Origin: Phytophthora colocasiae
Taxonomy: Eukaryota; Oomycota; Peronosporomycetes; Peronosporales; Peronosporaceae
NCBI GenBank assembly: GCA_018806915.1
Contig: JAGKQI010000059.1
Coordinates: forward strand, 1,116,001 to 1,180,000
Length of the DNA stretch: 64,000 nucleotides
Direction of reading: 5' to 3'
Positions 1-12,644 of this stretch are shown in pieces. The position numbers were made by a program, and so were the translations under genes. Numbering within the stretch: the stretch's first letter is position 1; each line of letters starts with the position of its first letter. The notes beneath the pieces are model-generated. The model searched no databases. It saw only the letters and a list, made by a program, of their open reading frames with translations, and was not told where the DNA came from.

Positions 1-302
1 GTCAACGCAACGGAGAGGCGGGGGCGATTGACTTCTACTTGGACTTGGGTGATAAGGTTCAGTGGCGAATCGAACTGCTCGCCCACGGTGACGAGAATGG
101 CGAGGAAATGCCGGAAGAGAGATATGCTGTACTTCCAGCAACAGATCACGTTGTCATCGAGTTCCTAGGCAACCAGAACGGGGATATTACGAACGTCAAG
201 CGTATGGCAAAGCGGGTCACCGTGGTCTTTAAGCTAGGAGATTTCTCGTCGTGTCGGTGCATTTTCGGCAAGGCTGACGAACGGATCCGTTTGGAGAATT
301 AA
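1..302 (+). CDS. 3' end of an unidentified protein-coding gene (partial)
   Basis: An open frame enters the window from the left (codons in phase from base 3) and ends at the TAA at 300-302, giving about 99 C-terminal residues with no start codon of its own. The piece is hydrophilic and acidic, with alternating beta-like segments (for example VQWRIELL and RVTVVFKLGDF) and no membrane segment or motif I recognise. No function can be assigned. The frame stays open to the window edge and the composition looks coding, so I take it as the terminal part of a real gene, but it could be a terminal exon. Confidence 0.55.
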   Translation, partial: QRNGEAGAIDFYLDLGDKVQWRIELLAHGDENGEEMPEERYAVLPATDHVVIEFLGNQNGDITNVKRMAKRVTVVFKLGDFSSCRCIFGKADERIRLEN

Positions 303-879
303 GTGCCGTGAAATGAATGTTGCTTTTGCCTGCCGCTTTTGTATTAATCTTATAGTTAAGAATGGTATGCATTCATCTTCTTTCGGTCAGAGGAGAAGTC
401 ATAGCAGTGCAGTATCACAATTCACAATGCTGGTCATGCTCAGCATGCCATTCACTTCAACATGGCTTCATTTAATCTGCGACATGTTCAGTCCATGGTA
501 TCTGATTCGTCAAAGCACTCATCTGTCTTGAAATAAACACACCATATTCCGTAATCATTAACAGAGTGTTTGTTGCAATCTTTTGAATCTTTTTTTCATC
601 CAATCAGCGCTCAGTCCGACCACAAAGACTTGAAACCAACCCCCCGCAGAAGAAAACAGTGAAGAACGTCGCGCATCGGCTCGCCACCTAGCGCTTCCCC
701 ACGCCTCCCCCACGCCACCTCACGCGCATTCAGCAGCCTGGCTACTGCAGACACTCGACTTGGCCTTGTGGGCGCGTCTTCCGCGCTTCGTTGGGGGCTC
801 CAGGAGCTCCAGAAGACGGGAAACGACTAACTTTTAACGTTGAAGCCGGTTTTAGTGTCTGTTACCTACATTTTACGCA
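303..879. promoter_or_regulatory. Intergenic region with probable promoter of the EPG5-like gene
   Basis: About 580 bases without a convincing gene; a 72-codon open frame at 313-531 has no coding character. The part from 600 onward is likely the promoter of the gene starting at 880. A CCAATCAG element (CCAAT box on the + strand) lies at 600-607. A pyrimidine-flanked CTACATTTTACGC just upstream of the ATG resembles the oomycete initiator (TCATTYY-type core). The initiator match is loose, so only the CCAAT box is directly seen; promoter function is inferred. Confidence 0.35.
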
Positions 880-3800
880 ATGGAGGCCGTACGCAAGCGT
901 CCACAGCGTCATAAAGTCGCTAAAAAGCAGCAGCAGCATGAGCCGAAGAACGTAGTCGCAAGTCTAAGCGACGAGGAGGAGAATGCTGCTGTACAAGCTG
1001 CAATTGCGGAGCTGGACGCTATTCAAGACCATCAGACGACGGACAGAGAGATCCGACGCAATGAAGACGACCTCATGGCCTTGTTACAGGTTAATGAGAG
1101 ACAACAGGAGCCTTTGGTAGCTGAGGGAGCAGGTTCCCAGCCTCCAGACAATGGTGACGATAATGACCAAGGGAAATCTGTCGGCCAGGATAAACCTGAC
1201 CATGAAAATACACCAGGAGAGATACAAGTCGAGACAAATGAGAAGATTCCGGCCTCTGCAGTAGTAAATGGAGTTACTGCACCTTCAGCTCCAGTGTTTG
1301 AGGAGGAGGAGGAAGGTTTGGCGACTCCACCTGAACAGCTACCGCTTCAACCGAAGCCTAGTGCACCACCTCCATCGCCTCCTGCACGGACGACAATGCC
1401 TCGAGCTTTTCATGAAATTAAAGTGCCAGTATCAACAGGAATTGAAGCAGCAGTGCCGTCTGCGCCACCGGATTTTGAAGATGATAGCGTGGAAGCGGTG
1501 GATCATTCGAGTACCACACCGTCAGCACCATCACTGTCGCCTACTGCTTCGAAGAAGCTGCATAGAGTGATAACGTCCCCACGGAACCCTGAGAAGCTGA
1601 GCCCTGTGGTGAGGATACCTGTCAAAGGCGCAGCAGCGGTAACGGTTGAAGGTGCAAGTGTTGCCGTACGGAACTCATTCGCCAAATCTCATTTAGCTGA
1701 GAAAGAGGCTGGGAAGCATAGCATTTACCCGGAATTGCCTCGAGAAGTGAAAGCAGCAGCGACAACAACTGAGTTAAAGGAAGCAGTAACAGACTACGAG
1801 CAGCTGCTTAAGAAAAAGCATATCCGAGTGAAGCTAGAGCCATTCATCAACTATGAAATGAACTTGATGCGAACTGAGGTGTCCCAAAAGCGCCAGGAAA
1901 TGAAGATGCGGCACATCGAAACCAACAAGGGGGAGCTGTACGCGCGAGTGGAACGCTATCTGTTTTCAGAGTACATTTTACACAACGCTGCGTCTACGAT
2001 GGACGAGTACAAAAAGAAGATTGACGTTCTTGTCAAGAAAGGTAAGTGTGATAAGTATTATTATGGGGAGTAATGGGGCTGATATTTTGTGATTGCAATA
2101 GTGTGGACTTTGGAGAGGAAACGGGTTTCTTCTTCGAAGCGCTGTGGTGATAACGTGGAAATTGAGCAAACCATGGAGTTTCAAACCGCTAAGCTGGAAA
2201 ATATGCAACTTGAAAGACTAAAGGCTCATCTGGATAAGTTGCGGCAACTACGAACCGTTGAGGCGTCGATGCATACTTTTGATCGTGCAATGTCCTATTT
2301 TCACGTGGAGCAGTACTTGAACAGAGTGCTTCAGGAGCCAGATCTGGTCTCATTCCTGAACAAAATGAGTTCATCGTGTGGCGGGAGTGGTGGCATTGAC
2401 GATTTGGATCTTGTTCCAGAAGCCGCAAACTTTTACGAAGGGATCCCTCAAGGTTCGCCGCTGGCTACGTCTGTGGATCATTTGAAGTACTGTTTGGATG
2501 TGTTGATTTTCTTTGAGAAAAAGGTGACATTAGGCGAGGAAGGAGTGTTTGGACGCGTTCCGCAGTCATTCTATCGTGGTGAGCTTATCTGGCATAGCAC
2601 GAATGCTAAGATCTACAGTACAGCTGGCGGTGCTGGAATGGAGCGTAAGATCAAGTGCTACGCTTGCGGTCGATTGAATTCACCGATGAAGTCCAACCAG
2701 TGGTGCAAATTGTGTGAAAGCTGCGATGTGGTGTTGTATATCCCTCCATCCTCTGTATCAACAAAGACAAACGAGTGGTTTACGAGCGTTCTACGGTTTC
2801 GTCAGTCCTTGCAGAAGTGGATTTCTACATGCATGCAGTGTCTGATGCGTACCAAGACGTTGCAAAATATGCCGTATTTGTTGATGCACGTGATGTACCT
2901 GCCTCGGATTTCAACGGACGAGCGGTCATGGTTTCTACGATTCCTGCAGTTCCCACGCGCTATGGTTCGGACGGATGGATCGTTACGAAATGAATGGAGT
3001 GAAGACCTCGTGGACCATTATATTGCGATGCTGCACTTGGTATTCCATCCTGAGAAGTTGCGGAGGATGTCGATGATTGTATCCAGTGGACCTCCTAACG
3101 GCTCAAAGGCGACAAAGACCTCAGCAGTGGGCGTGGCCGATAACAAAGGGCTGGTTTCACCCGAGTGGGTTCTTTTGGAAAACCCGGAAATGCTGGATCG
3201 GTATTTCCTCTCGGACGAAGATTTCGTTGCCGTGCTGAATCAATTTCCCAATACGTTTGCTTTCGGGCAGCTATTCAGTTGCAGCTCGGACGTGAAGAAG
3301 TGCTTTAGTCGAGCACTGACGCTGGTGCTGGAGCTCACACATAGTTTGCGAGCTTTTCAAGAATTCGAGAAGCTGCCGACAAGGATCGCGCAGCTTTTGG
3401 GGCACTTGCTAGCTGATGCAGCGGAGCTTCCTGGATCAGGTCGACCCAACGATGCTGGAGTGAAGGACGCAATTTTTTATCCGACGCTATTTGATCAGCT
3501 CTTTCTAACAAGTTTACATGGACTCATGGCATCCGACTGCAACCGCGTAGCATGGAAGAGTTTGAGCCTTTTTCCTTTCGCGTCGCTCTCGGAGCTCGCA
3601 AAGTGGGATGTGTTGGCTCTGTTACTATTCAACCTTCACAGTCTACCTTTAGAGGCGAAAACGGCGTCAGGATGGATGCAGTTTATTGGTAAACCAACAT
3701 CCCAAGGCGTTGATACAATGGCATTAGCTCGCCAGCACCTGTACGACCTCATTGAATCAGATACAGACAGCGCGATGTATTTGTTGAACGCAGTTGCCAG

Positions 3801-6800
3801 TCTCGCTGCATCATGCAAGTCTGAAAACTCTGGAGAACGTCACGACCTGGTGTCTGTTGCAGTGCACGAGCTGTTCATGGCTGGATACACCGTTGAGCCA
3901 TGCCAACAGGCACTCGGCGAGAACGGTGAGCGGGCTGCAGAACCTCTCAGCACAATTTGTTTGGCGCACCCATGGGTTTTGTCGCTATTGATCACGCTGC
4001 TTTTCAAGTATCACCAGTGTGCTGCTACCTGGATTCACGTGTTCGAGACGTTTCCGATCAATCGGTGGATGCCTACGCCTCAGGATTTGTTAAATCTACA
4101 AGAATGGCTGTTGCTAGAGGATACTGCCGCACCTCGTAGCGCACTGGCTCGTTTTCTGCTTGACCACATTAATTGGGAGTACGATTTCAAGCTGCAGCGG
4201 TTGTTTACGGATGCGATGTTACACCGGCAAGTGGCTCTTATGGTTGCTGAAGCCTTAGTACTGTACAAAACGAGAAAAGAGCGAGCAAGTGATCCAGAGT
4301 CAGCTATCGTTTTGTCTGGAGGAGGTTCACCTCAGAAATTGGAGGTCACTTCAATCGCTAAGTCAATTCGTCGTGCGTTATGGCTGGGTGACACGGTGGA
4401 TTTCGAGAAGTGGTGTTGGAAACTGATGCTGAAGCTGAGATTCTACTCACCCAAATCGAAAGAACCTTTATTACCACTCATAGACCTACGCCACGATCGT
4501 TCAAGGGAAGCATTGACGTTACGAAGATGGTTCGCTGGAGCTTCAGTGTTGCGGGTGCTACCTTCACGTAAAGTTTTCCCGTTTTACACTTCACTCGAGG
4601 AACAAGTATCTCAGTATGGAGGCGGGGGCGGTAGTAAGCGCAACGCAGCGGAAGCAGGAGTTGGTGGGAGCACTGGAGCTCCTATCCAACAAGAAGCTCG
4701 ACTGCTTTTGACTCCTCAGAATCCAAAAGGGATGAGTGGAGCGGATATTGAATCGACAGTTTCAGCTACCGCTGCCCCTCGTACGGAACCAATTGTGGCG
4801 TATGTGATCTGTCAAATGACGACTTTTGTGTTCAGTGGCCGTCTGGATCGCTGGGAGCCGTTGCTAGTGTTGCTGAAGAGCGATTTTTTCCCAGCTGCCA
4901 TCAAGGTGCTGGAGAATTTATTCCCGCTCTTGTCACGATTAGACAAAAAGAAAGATTTTCTTGGAGACCCGTCACCAGCTTCTGTCCCTCAAGCAGAAAG
5001 TGAAAATGAGTCAAAGACTACAACTTCCAACAGCGAGGATGATGGAGAGACAGCAGCATTATCTTCTGATGAGATTGACGCAGAAACACCACTACAAGGT
5101 GGTGTACTAATGGAACTGGACAACGAACTGGAGGTATGCATGGCAGCGATGCAAGCTTTGTCTACTGACGAATTACTGAGTTTGCTGAGCTCCCTGCACG
5201 AGTTCTCGTACATCAATAAAGACGAGCTCCATCGTATGCAAGAAGTTCTCAACAAGGGATACATCGGAGGTTGGGAAAGTACGGCGAAGGGGAGAATATT
5301 GGCAAAACTTCGCTTCGTGCGTGAATGCAGCCGTTACCTGCACCCTGTTGTACTGCCTGCACTTATCAACGAGTGTTTCCCCCAATCAAGCCCCATGTCT
5401 GTCACTACTTCGACTTTGTTTCATGGTGCAATGTCGTGGATCTCGTCAGCGTTGGGTGGAGAAAATAGCACGGGGGCATTATCTCCATCGGCAGCATCAT
5501 CTACCAGCGCTGCTTTATCGATTCGGAACTCTTCGTTGACGGCCACGACAGCTTCGCTAGCGATGATTTCAGGTAGCAACTGTTCCACCTCAGCAAAAGC
5601 ACTGTGTGCTCTGGTCAGACGCTCATTTGAATACTCCGTAGACGACTCAAGTCTGACGGAATCGATGCGGTTTTGGATGAAGTCGCTACTGAGAGTTCCG
5701 TTCTGGTACGAAAATACTGCCTTCAGACATGTATTGGATACGATACTGCATTGCAGTATGGAGAGTTCATACGAAGCGAGGAGTAATGGGGGACCAGTTG
5801 ACATCTTGTACGAGCTGGTAGCTCTGATCGAAGCTGCTTTCGACATGTTTTGCCAGCGCATTGCCCGACGGGAAAACGAGTCGGGAGAACCAGAACAACA
5901 GTTTATGGAGAATGAGCCAGCCATTGTGATGAGCTTCCTACCTGCGGTTGCAGCTTCAGCGACGTTCACTTCAATATTCGGCGGGTCTTTTGATGTGGCA
6001 CAGTATGTTGGCGGCTGTCCATATCTTGCTCTATGGGGTTTGCTAGTGGAAACACGGAAAGAAGTGCCGTTGTTTCTTACCATGGGACAACTGATGATCA
6101 AATATGAACCGAAGACGATGAAGAAGTTGGAGAAAATAAAGAAGACAGAAGGAAAACTTGCAAACGCTCTTAGTGCTGTGCGAGGCGGGAAAAGTTCGGA
6201 CGACCAGGCGGAAGAATTGATCTATGAAAACGCAACTAGATCGAATATGGGTAGTCCGATATCGTTCGGTCACACAAGTCTGGATTCTCTGTCCCAGTAC
6301 AAGATATATCGCTGGTGCAACTACTGCTTAGAGCTACCAGAGTCGGAGCCGACGCAAATCATCTACTGGGAGGTCTTTTTTGCCTTGTATTTCGCGACTG
6401 CAGGCGGATCTCACGTCTTCGGTCATCATTTTCTGGATCGGACAGGAAGTCGCAGCTCGAAGCGTGTCCATTTACGGAAACATTTGCAGACGAAGTTGAG
6501 GAAGCTCGTAAACTACTGCTCGAATCAAGCGCAGGTGGTTCTCACTGCTACTGCTGGTTCAGGTGGCAATGGCACTTCGAGTGGTGCAGCAGATTTAAAG
6601 GAACGGAAATACGCTCATTTTGTGGCGCTTTCTCAGCTTTATACCGCTATGGATGCGTGGATAGAGGAATGGGATCCCAACCAGTGGCTTAAGGAGGAGG
6701 AGCTCGCAGGTTTACCACGCCATTATGAGGTTGAACGCCTTAAAGATGTCTTGCGCCTCAGTGACGCGTTGCTAAACACCCAGACGGATCAGATGAACTG

Positions 6801-9800
6801 GTCAGACTTGCCGCTGTGGACTAACTGGTGTGGGTTTGAGTTTACTGTGCGGCGAACAACTCCTAAGGTGGTTGTAAGTGACGATAATGAGGAGAGTGCG
6901 GAGCCAACGGCACCAGCTCTATCGACTCCACTTGCTGCAGCTGGAGAAGAGGACGATTTCGCATTTGTTGAAGAAGCTTCTGAGCTGGCTAGACGCCATA
7001 GCAGCTTTGGCGGCCTTGCTGGTCTTCATTCTCTCAGCATTCGCCCTCTACCTTTACTTCCGGAATTATGTGGCCCTTCCAGCCTAACACAGTTGCCGAC
7101 AGTATCCGTCGTCATTACCCCGGAACGTTGTGTGATCACGCCTTCTGTTTTGCTCAACAAAGCTGGCTTAAAAGCAGTGGCGATGAAGTTCTCGGAGAAT
7201 CTGTCTATTCTTGTTGCTTTGGACTCAGAAATGGTTGACAGTGTGTCTCAACTGTACATCAGCAAGGCGAGAACCGTGACGCAGAGCTTACCTTGCCCAG
7301 AAGGAGCGAACTGTAGTAATCCTGCTGCTTTTCGGTTCGAATTTTTGGAGTGGATGATGGATTCTCGAATGGATGATGCTGTTCAATCGATTCGAGCGCA
7401 GGGCGATCGCTGTGATATGCGCTCCATGCTCGTGACAAATGTGATGTCGTCTCTAACTGAGCATGACGACCAAATGCACCATGATGGCTCCACAACTGTT
7501 TTCTCGACAGCAGAACAATTCCTGCAGCTCGATGACGATGGGTTCATGCTTTCTCTTCAGATTTTGCTAATTGACCAAGTAGTTCGGACACTTGGGCTGG
7601 AACATGAGAAGCTTCAGCGCGTTAAGAAGACATTGGAGACTGAAGAGCCACTGGATAACTGTTCAGAAGACGTAACGGAGAAAAGTGACGAGGTCGAAGC
7701 TGTGGGTGAAAGCTCTGTAGAAAGTGTGGAGCTTTTACCTATCAAGAAGACCGAGCAGGAGATGGAGCGACTCCATAGCAAGGGACTTGAGTGGTTCCGT
7801 CTCCTTACTAAGCTAGACACCAAGTTATCACGTATGGTGCCGCCCTTACGTGAAGCTTTGTGGAGGTCTATCAAGCAACTGGGATTGAGTTTTGTTTGTA
7901 CCGACGAACGTGAGACGTGCACATTACTCCAACTGATGTTAGAAGACCCATCCCGAATCAATCTTCTTAGCGAGTGCTTCTTCCCAGCAGCAGCTCCTTC
8001 TCGTTTCGTAGAGATGTTTGCGAAGCTGATGAGTTCAAGCAGTTCGTCTAAGCTCTCAAGTGAAGAGAAGCTGGCTCTGCTGCGCCGATTTGATTTCCGT
8101 GCTTGGTTGCAGACCAAGAGTCCACAAACCCCCACCAAGTTTGATCGTGATACCGTGTTGTGTATGATTCTAGGCGACATAAGTCACCAATTCCCAGCTG
8201 ATCGAAGTTTAGTGGAGGCTACCCGAAAAGCGCAGGATGCTAGTGCCACTCAACATTTAGATCAAGTACTACGTGTCTACGCGAAGGTTCTGCAGTTGGT
8301 CTGCACCGCTCACCTGGAAGACCACGTTGAGAAAATGGTTCATGCTTTGGTTGGCGTTCACGATGACTACCGATTTCAAACAGCAAGTGTCGGGGCTGGA
8401 GAGTCAACTCCATCTGACAGTGACGAATCCAGCGCCTCAGGGTTGGCAGCTTTGCCGCGTCCAGTGGACGCTGTCGTTTGGGATGCTCTCGTCGGGATCC
8501 CCTTAAATACATGGAAGGAGCTCCCGATCATGCTGGTGGAATCTTGTGTAACGTTCCTCAGTCAGCACATGACGTCTTTACGGTGGCGAGGTGGCTTGTC
8601 TTCTGACAGCTCTACTACACGAGGGAGCGAGCTACTACGAGGTAAAGAGACAGCAAATGCGTCTTCTACTTCAGCGAAGTACCCAATCGTGTACTGGCAA
8701 CGACTTAGTGTCCTCAAGAGCTTCCTGGATTTGTTCACTCTTTGCTGTCGTGTGGCTCCAGAGCAGCAGCAGTGGGATCTGATTACCGCCTTCTTTGAAC
8801 CACTTCTCTCGACACTGTACCAGCCAGCTACAAATACCGAAGGATCGGCGATCAGTGCGCCATGGTCAGAACAAGATACTCTTTCGACTGGAACTACGAT
8901 CTGTTCATGTTTTGTGGCAACGTGCTCCGAGTACCTGAAGAGCCACCAGTCCAGCCGAGCAGAACTAACACAGACAGCGAAGCTGTCCCAGATCTGGTCC
9001 TTTTACTTGACGGTGCTGGTTCCGCATGCTCCTACGCACATTTGCAAACATTTCCACCAGTTCGTGACTCGTTTGGCCTGGGAACACTGGTGTCTGACGC
9101 TGGAGATCGTTCAGCAGATGCGTGAGCTCGTTCAAACAGAACGGCAGCAACTAACTGGTGTGATAGCTGGTGCTAGCGACCAAATGGTACCACCAACGCA
9201 CTCGACACTATCGCCGTATCCGTTTGTATCGTGGCTGGTGCGTGATGTATTGTGTCGCACCACGTGGAAATCCACTGAAGGATGGCTTGAAGCACAAAGC
9301 GAGGCTGTTTGCTCCTCGTTCCTGCTGGAGTTTGCTAAGTTGTGTTTGGAGCTGGTGCTGGATATGCCTCATTTTCACGTTCAGGCTGGTCACGCAGCGT
9401 CAACGAATGTTTTACCGCCGTACTTCGTCAACTTTATCAAGCAGCAGGCGACGTTTTGGTCTAAGTGGAAGATGACGATGGGAGATCTGGAAACGTTACA
9501 CCAATTCACGCTCGAAGCGCTCAAGGAGCCCCTCGAAAGTCGCCCCACCCCACGAGGAGGGAGCTTGACTTCGACAGGTCCTTTCCCTGCAACTCCAAGT
9601 GCAGCAGTGATGCAGGACGCATTCTCGAGGCTGCAATTGGTTCTTCGGCTATTCGGACAGATCACTACTCTTCATCACGACAAACTTCCCAAGCGGGAGA
9701 GTCTGCTGCGTGTCAACCTGTTCCTGAGGCTTCTGTTCGGTGTGTTTGAAGTGAATGATCGTGGCAGTTTAGATGGGAACCGCTACAACTCCGAGTTCGC

Positions 9801-11142
9801 AGCGTGGTTGATGGTTCTATACGGATCGAGTTGCACAGCGTTGTACGAGAAGCTAGATGAGATCGTGCACTTTTACAAGACAGAAACTGGGAAAGACGAG
9901 GTTGAAGGGGCTGTAGAAGAGCAAGGAGGTATCCCTGAAGAGGATTTGACGACTGCGATCTCTGGTGTTCTACGGCTCTGTAACTTGTCGCTGGTAGAAA
10001 TATTCTTTAAACAGATGCAAAGCAGTCCGAAGTCAACTGGAGGTGGGAGTTCTGCTTCATCTACGGCTGGACCTGTTGCGCTGAACTGGAACAAATGTGG
10101 CAATGTAGTGTTCGTGGAGATTGACGGGATTGTTCGAGACTTTGCATCAAGTCAGAAGGCTCTGCAGCAGCGAAGTTACCAACGTTCGGACCGAGGTTCA
10201 GGGAAGGACGAGAGTTCAAGTGAGACGACTATTTGTGCCACTCAATCTCCCGCAGAAGCGATTGGAAACTCTCTAGGAAAAGTATTGTGGAGTTTCCTAG
10301 CCTTTCGAGGTGGAGAGTTGGCTTGTCTTGCTGCTTGTGGTCGTGCTTTGGCTTCCGTCAACGTTATGAGTCAAGTGGCTGAGAAGAGTATTGAAAAATG
10401 GATTATTGAGGAGCGCAGAGGCATGTGGGACGCATTGGCGGTACGTCTGCAGGTGCCCGAGTTAAGCTCAGAGGAGTTCGAGACTGCATGTTTGGAGCAG
10501 GGCAAGCTGTTGACGCTTCAAGTTCTGTTCCTACAGCAATTGCGTCGTGCTCCAGTACTGACCGAGTCGCTGAGTCTGGCACTGCTTGCAAAGTTGATGA
10601 ACTGGATGGAACGAGCTCGTGTTGGAAGCAGCTCACTAGCACAGATGAAGTTACTGTTCCTGGCTGCTGAAGTGACGAATTTTGTGTGTAAACCACTTGC
10701 AGAGGTGCTGCCCTCGCCTCTGAAGAAGCAGATGCTGCGTCAACTGTGTGATCTTCTGCTTGAACTGGGCCATGCACGGCGCAACAACGGGATCATGAAG
10801 GCTATCGGCCTTGGAGGTTCGTTGCAGTACGGTGTAGAGTTCCACATTTCATGTTTGGCAGCTGGCATCTTCCTGCGACTGCAGACTCGCAACGGAGCTC
10901 CGTTGCGCGTAGACGATCGGATCCCGTTCAAGATGACTCGAACCACAGAGAAACACCTGCGGTCATTAGAGAATATGCTGCAGAGCAAGGACGCGTTCCA
11001 GCTGGGAAGACGTGCTGATGCCTTGGTGGATTTCGCTCGAGATCCTCGTCGAAGTCTCGCAGACCAAGACGAGTTGTTCGTGACGCTCTTCTCCAGTATG
11101 TATCCAGCTCAAGGATGGTTGTTAGCCAAGTGTTTGCCTTAG
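880..11142 (+). CDS. EPG5: EPG5-like autophagy tethering protein (two exons, 3,400 aa)
   Basis: In animals EPG5 is a RAB7 effector that tethers autophagosomes to late endosomes/lysosomes before SNARE-mediated fusion. Exon 1 is 880-2041 and exon 2 is 2102-11142, joined across a 60-base GTAAGT...AG intron in phase 1. The result is 3,400 residues, against about 2,580 in human EPG5. The best family evidence is the C-terminus: LQVPELSSEEF near residue 3168, then a region ending in an AIGLGGS-type loop and a conserved helix before the stop, all with close counterparts in metazoan EPG5. The N-terminal ~300 residues are acidic and Pro/Ser-rich, as in animal EPG5. A coiled-coil-like segment follows at about residues 300-450, then mostly helical repeats with low-complexity insertions. 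Five cysteines at residues 573, 576, 589, 592 and 595 form a zinc-ribbon-like cluster that I do not recall in the animal protein. The frame is intact. Family assignment rests on remembered similarity, mainly at the C-terminus. Confidence 0.85.
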
Positions 11143-12644
11143 GATGAATAGAAAAAGTAGTGTAGGATTTTTTTTAAAAGAAATATGAAGGAAAGTCGAA
11201 CATAGTTTTGGTTCTTGGTGTCGTATTCAGCCAGGATTTCTTCTGCGGACTTTCCAGACGTCTCAGGGACAAGTTTCAACGACAAAAGGTAGAACACTAC
11301 GAGTAGAACCACGAAAGGAACGTACGCGTAGTCATCCAATGCGTCGGAAATATACGGGTAGGCCACACCTACAACCAAGTTGCAGAACCAATTGACACCA
11401 ATACACAACGACGATGCACTAGCTCGGATCGAATCTGGGAAGATATCGGCCGTCATGACCCAAACCAACGGCCCTACCGTCACTCCGAACGCGATCACGT
11501 ACAACGCAGTGAAGACGATTGAGAGTGCAGGTTCATTGACGATGAACGAAATAGTCATAGCAATCGCCATCACTATCATCCCAGCCAAACCCCAGAGGAT
11601 CAATGTACGAGCTTCGAAGCGATTAGCCATTACACCAGTGAAGAAAGCAGGCCAAATGTTGATGAAATTGATAATCAAAGTACCAATACGGGAGTCTTGG
11701 ATGCCAGCGTCGGAAAAAATACTACCAGAGTAGTAGAACACTGCGTTGATTCCGGATAATTGTTGAGCACAAGCCAATAGAAGTCCACCACAGAGTTGTA
11801 GACGGTAACGAGGATCCAAAACGGACTCTTTGGATCCTTGAGACTTGGTCACTTCCAGCCAAGACATGGCAGTGTTTACGTGTTGTTCCCCGTACAAATT
11901 GGAGATCACTTGTTTAGCTTCTTCTGTTCGTCCTTGAGTCAAAAGCCACGCAGGACTCTCACTTGTCATCACTGGAGCTAGAAGTAGATAAATGACAGCC
12001 AAAATACAAGGAAACGCAGCCAGATATCTCCATCCGGTACTGGTATTGGCGAAGAAGAAGGAAATTGCAGGGATTAAAATCCCCAACGTACATGTAGTAA
12101 AAATCTGAAGACCGAGACCCAATGTGTTCCGCATGTGAGGAGGAGATAACTCGTTCACGTAAGCTCCAATTGTTCCCGTTGCAGTACCCGACGCCAAGCC
12201 GGAGATCAACCGACCGACTGTAAAAGCCCAAATGTTCGACACGGAGGCTTGTACGACTCCCCCGAGGATGATGAAGACGCAATTCCCCATCAGAATCTTC
12301 TTCCTCCCGTACTTATCACTGAAGTAGCCACAGCATAAAGACCCGATCATTGCTCCGAAGATCCACGCATTCACTGCAAATGTCCATTGGAGTTTCGAGT
12401 GACCAGGGAACATCAAACACGTATCTACCGCCACTGGACGAGCATTGCACTCGTCCGTGTCGTTATACTGCGAGAGGTTCATTTGAGCTGTCGACCATCC
12501 ACTCTGGAAAGGTTGAAGCCAGGACAGTATCATACTAGTGTACAAGATCGACTTGGGTCGGATGAGACGAGCAGCCAACTTGTTTGCATCGTTGAAAGCA
12601 GTGGTCGGTTTGGGCGAGGAAACATCAGCATAAGCGTCCGTCAT
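11139..12644 (-). CDS. GLUT/SP-family major facilitator sugar transporter
   Basis: A 501-residue, 12-segment MFS protein, probably a plasma-membrane hexose transporter. The family signatures appear in order: D-K-Y-G-R-K-K after segment 2, GRLISGLASG with a downstream YVNELSP, an SESPAWLL version of the PESPRWLL motif before the central loop, QQLSGINAVFYYS at the start of the C-terminal half, and VPETSGKSAEEI after segment 12. These are diagnostic of the glucose-transporter (SP) family; substrate specificity cannot be read. The start is the ATG at 12644, giving a cytosolic N-terminus of about 30 residues. The last ~20 residues are unusually hydrophobic and run into the 3' end of the EPG5-like gene: the two stop codons overlap (11139-11141 and 11140-11142). 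A divergent gap of about 800 bases separates it from the transporter gene at 13443. Confidence 0.92.
   Translation of the reverse strand: MTDAYADVSSPKPTTAFNDANKLAARLIRPKSILYTSMILSWLQPFQSGWSTAQMNLSQYNDTDECNARPVAVDTCLMFPGHSKLQWTFAVNAWIFGAMIGSLCCGYFSDKYGRKKILMGNCVFIILGGVVQASVSNIWAFTVGRLISGLASGTATGTIGAYVNELSPPHMRNTLGLGLQIFTTCTLGILIPAISFFFANTSTGWRYLAAFPCILAVIYLLLAPVMTSESPAWLLTQGRTEEAKQVISNLYGEQHVNTAMSWLEVTKSQGSKESVLDPRYRLQLCGGLLLACAQQLSGINAVFYYSGSIFSDAGIQDSRIGTLIINFINIWPAFFTGVMANRFEARTLILWGLAGMIVMAIAMTISFIVNEPALSIVFTALYVIAFGVTVGPLVWVMTADIFPDSIRASASSLCIGVNWFCNLVVGVAYPYISDALDDYAYVPFVVLLVVFYLLSLKLVPETSGKSAEEILAEYDTKNQNYVRLSFIFLLKKILHYFFYSS

Noticed and set aside
313..531. 72-codon frame after the first partial gene
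   Set aside because: Short, unlike any family, and in the 3' flank of the upstream gene.
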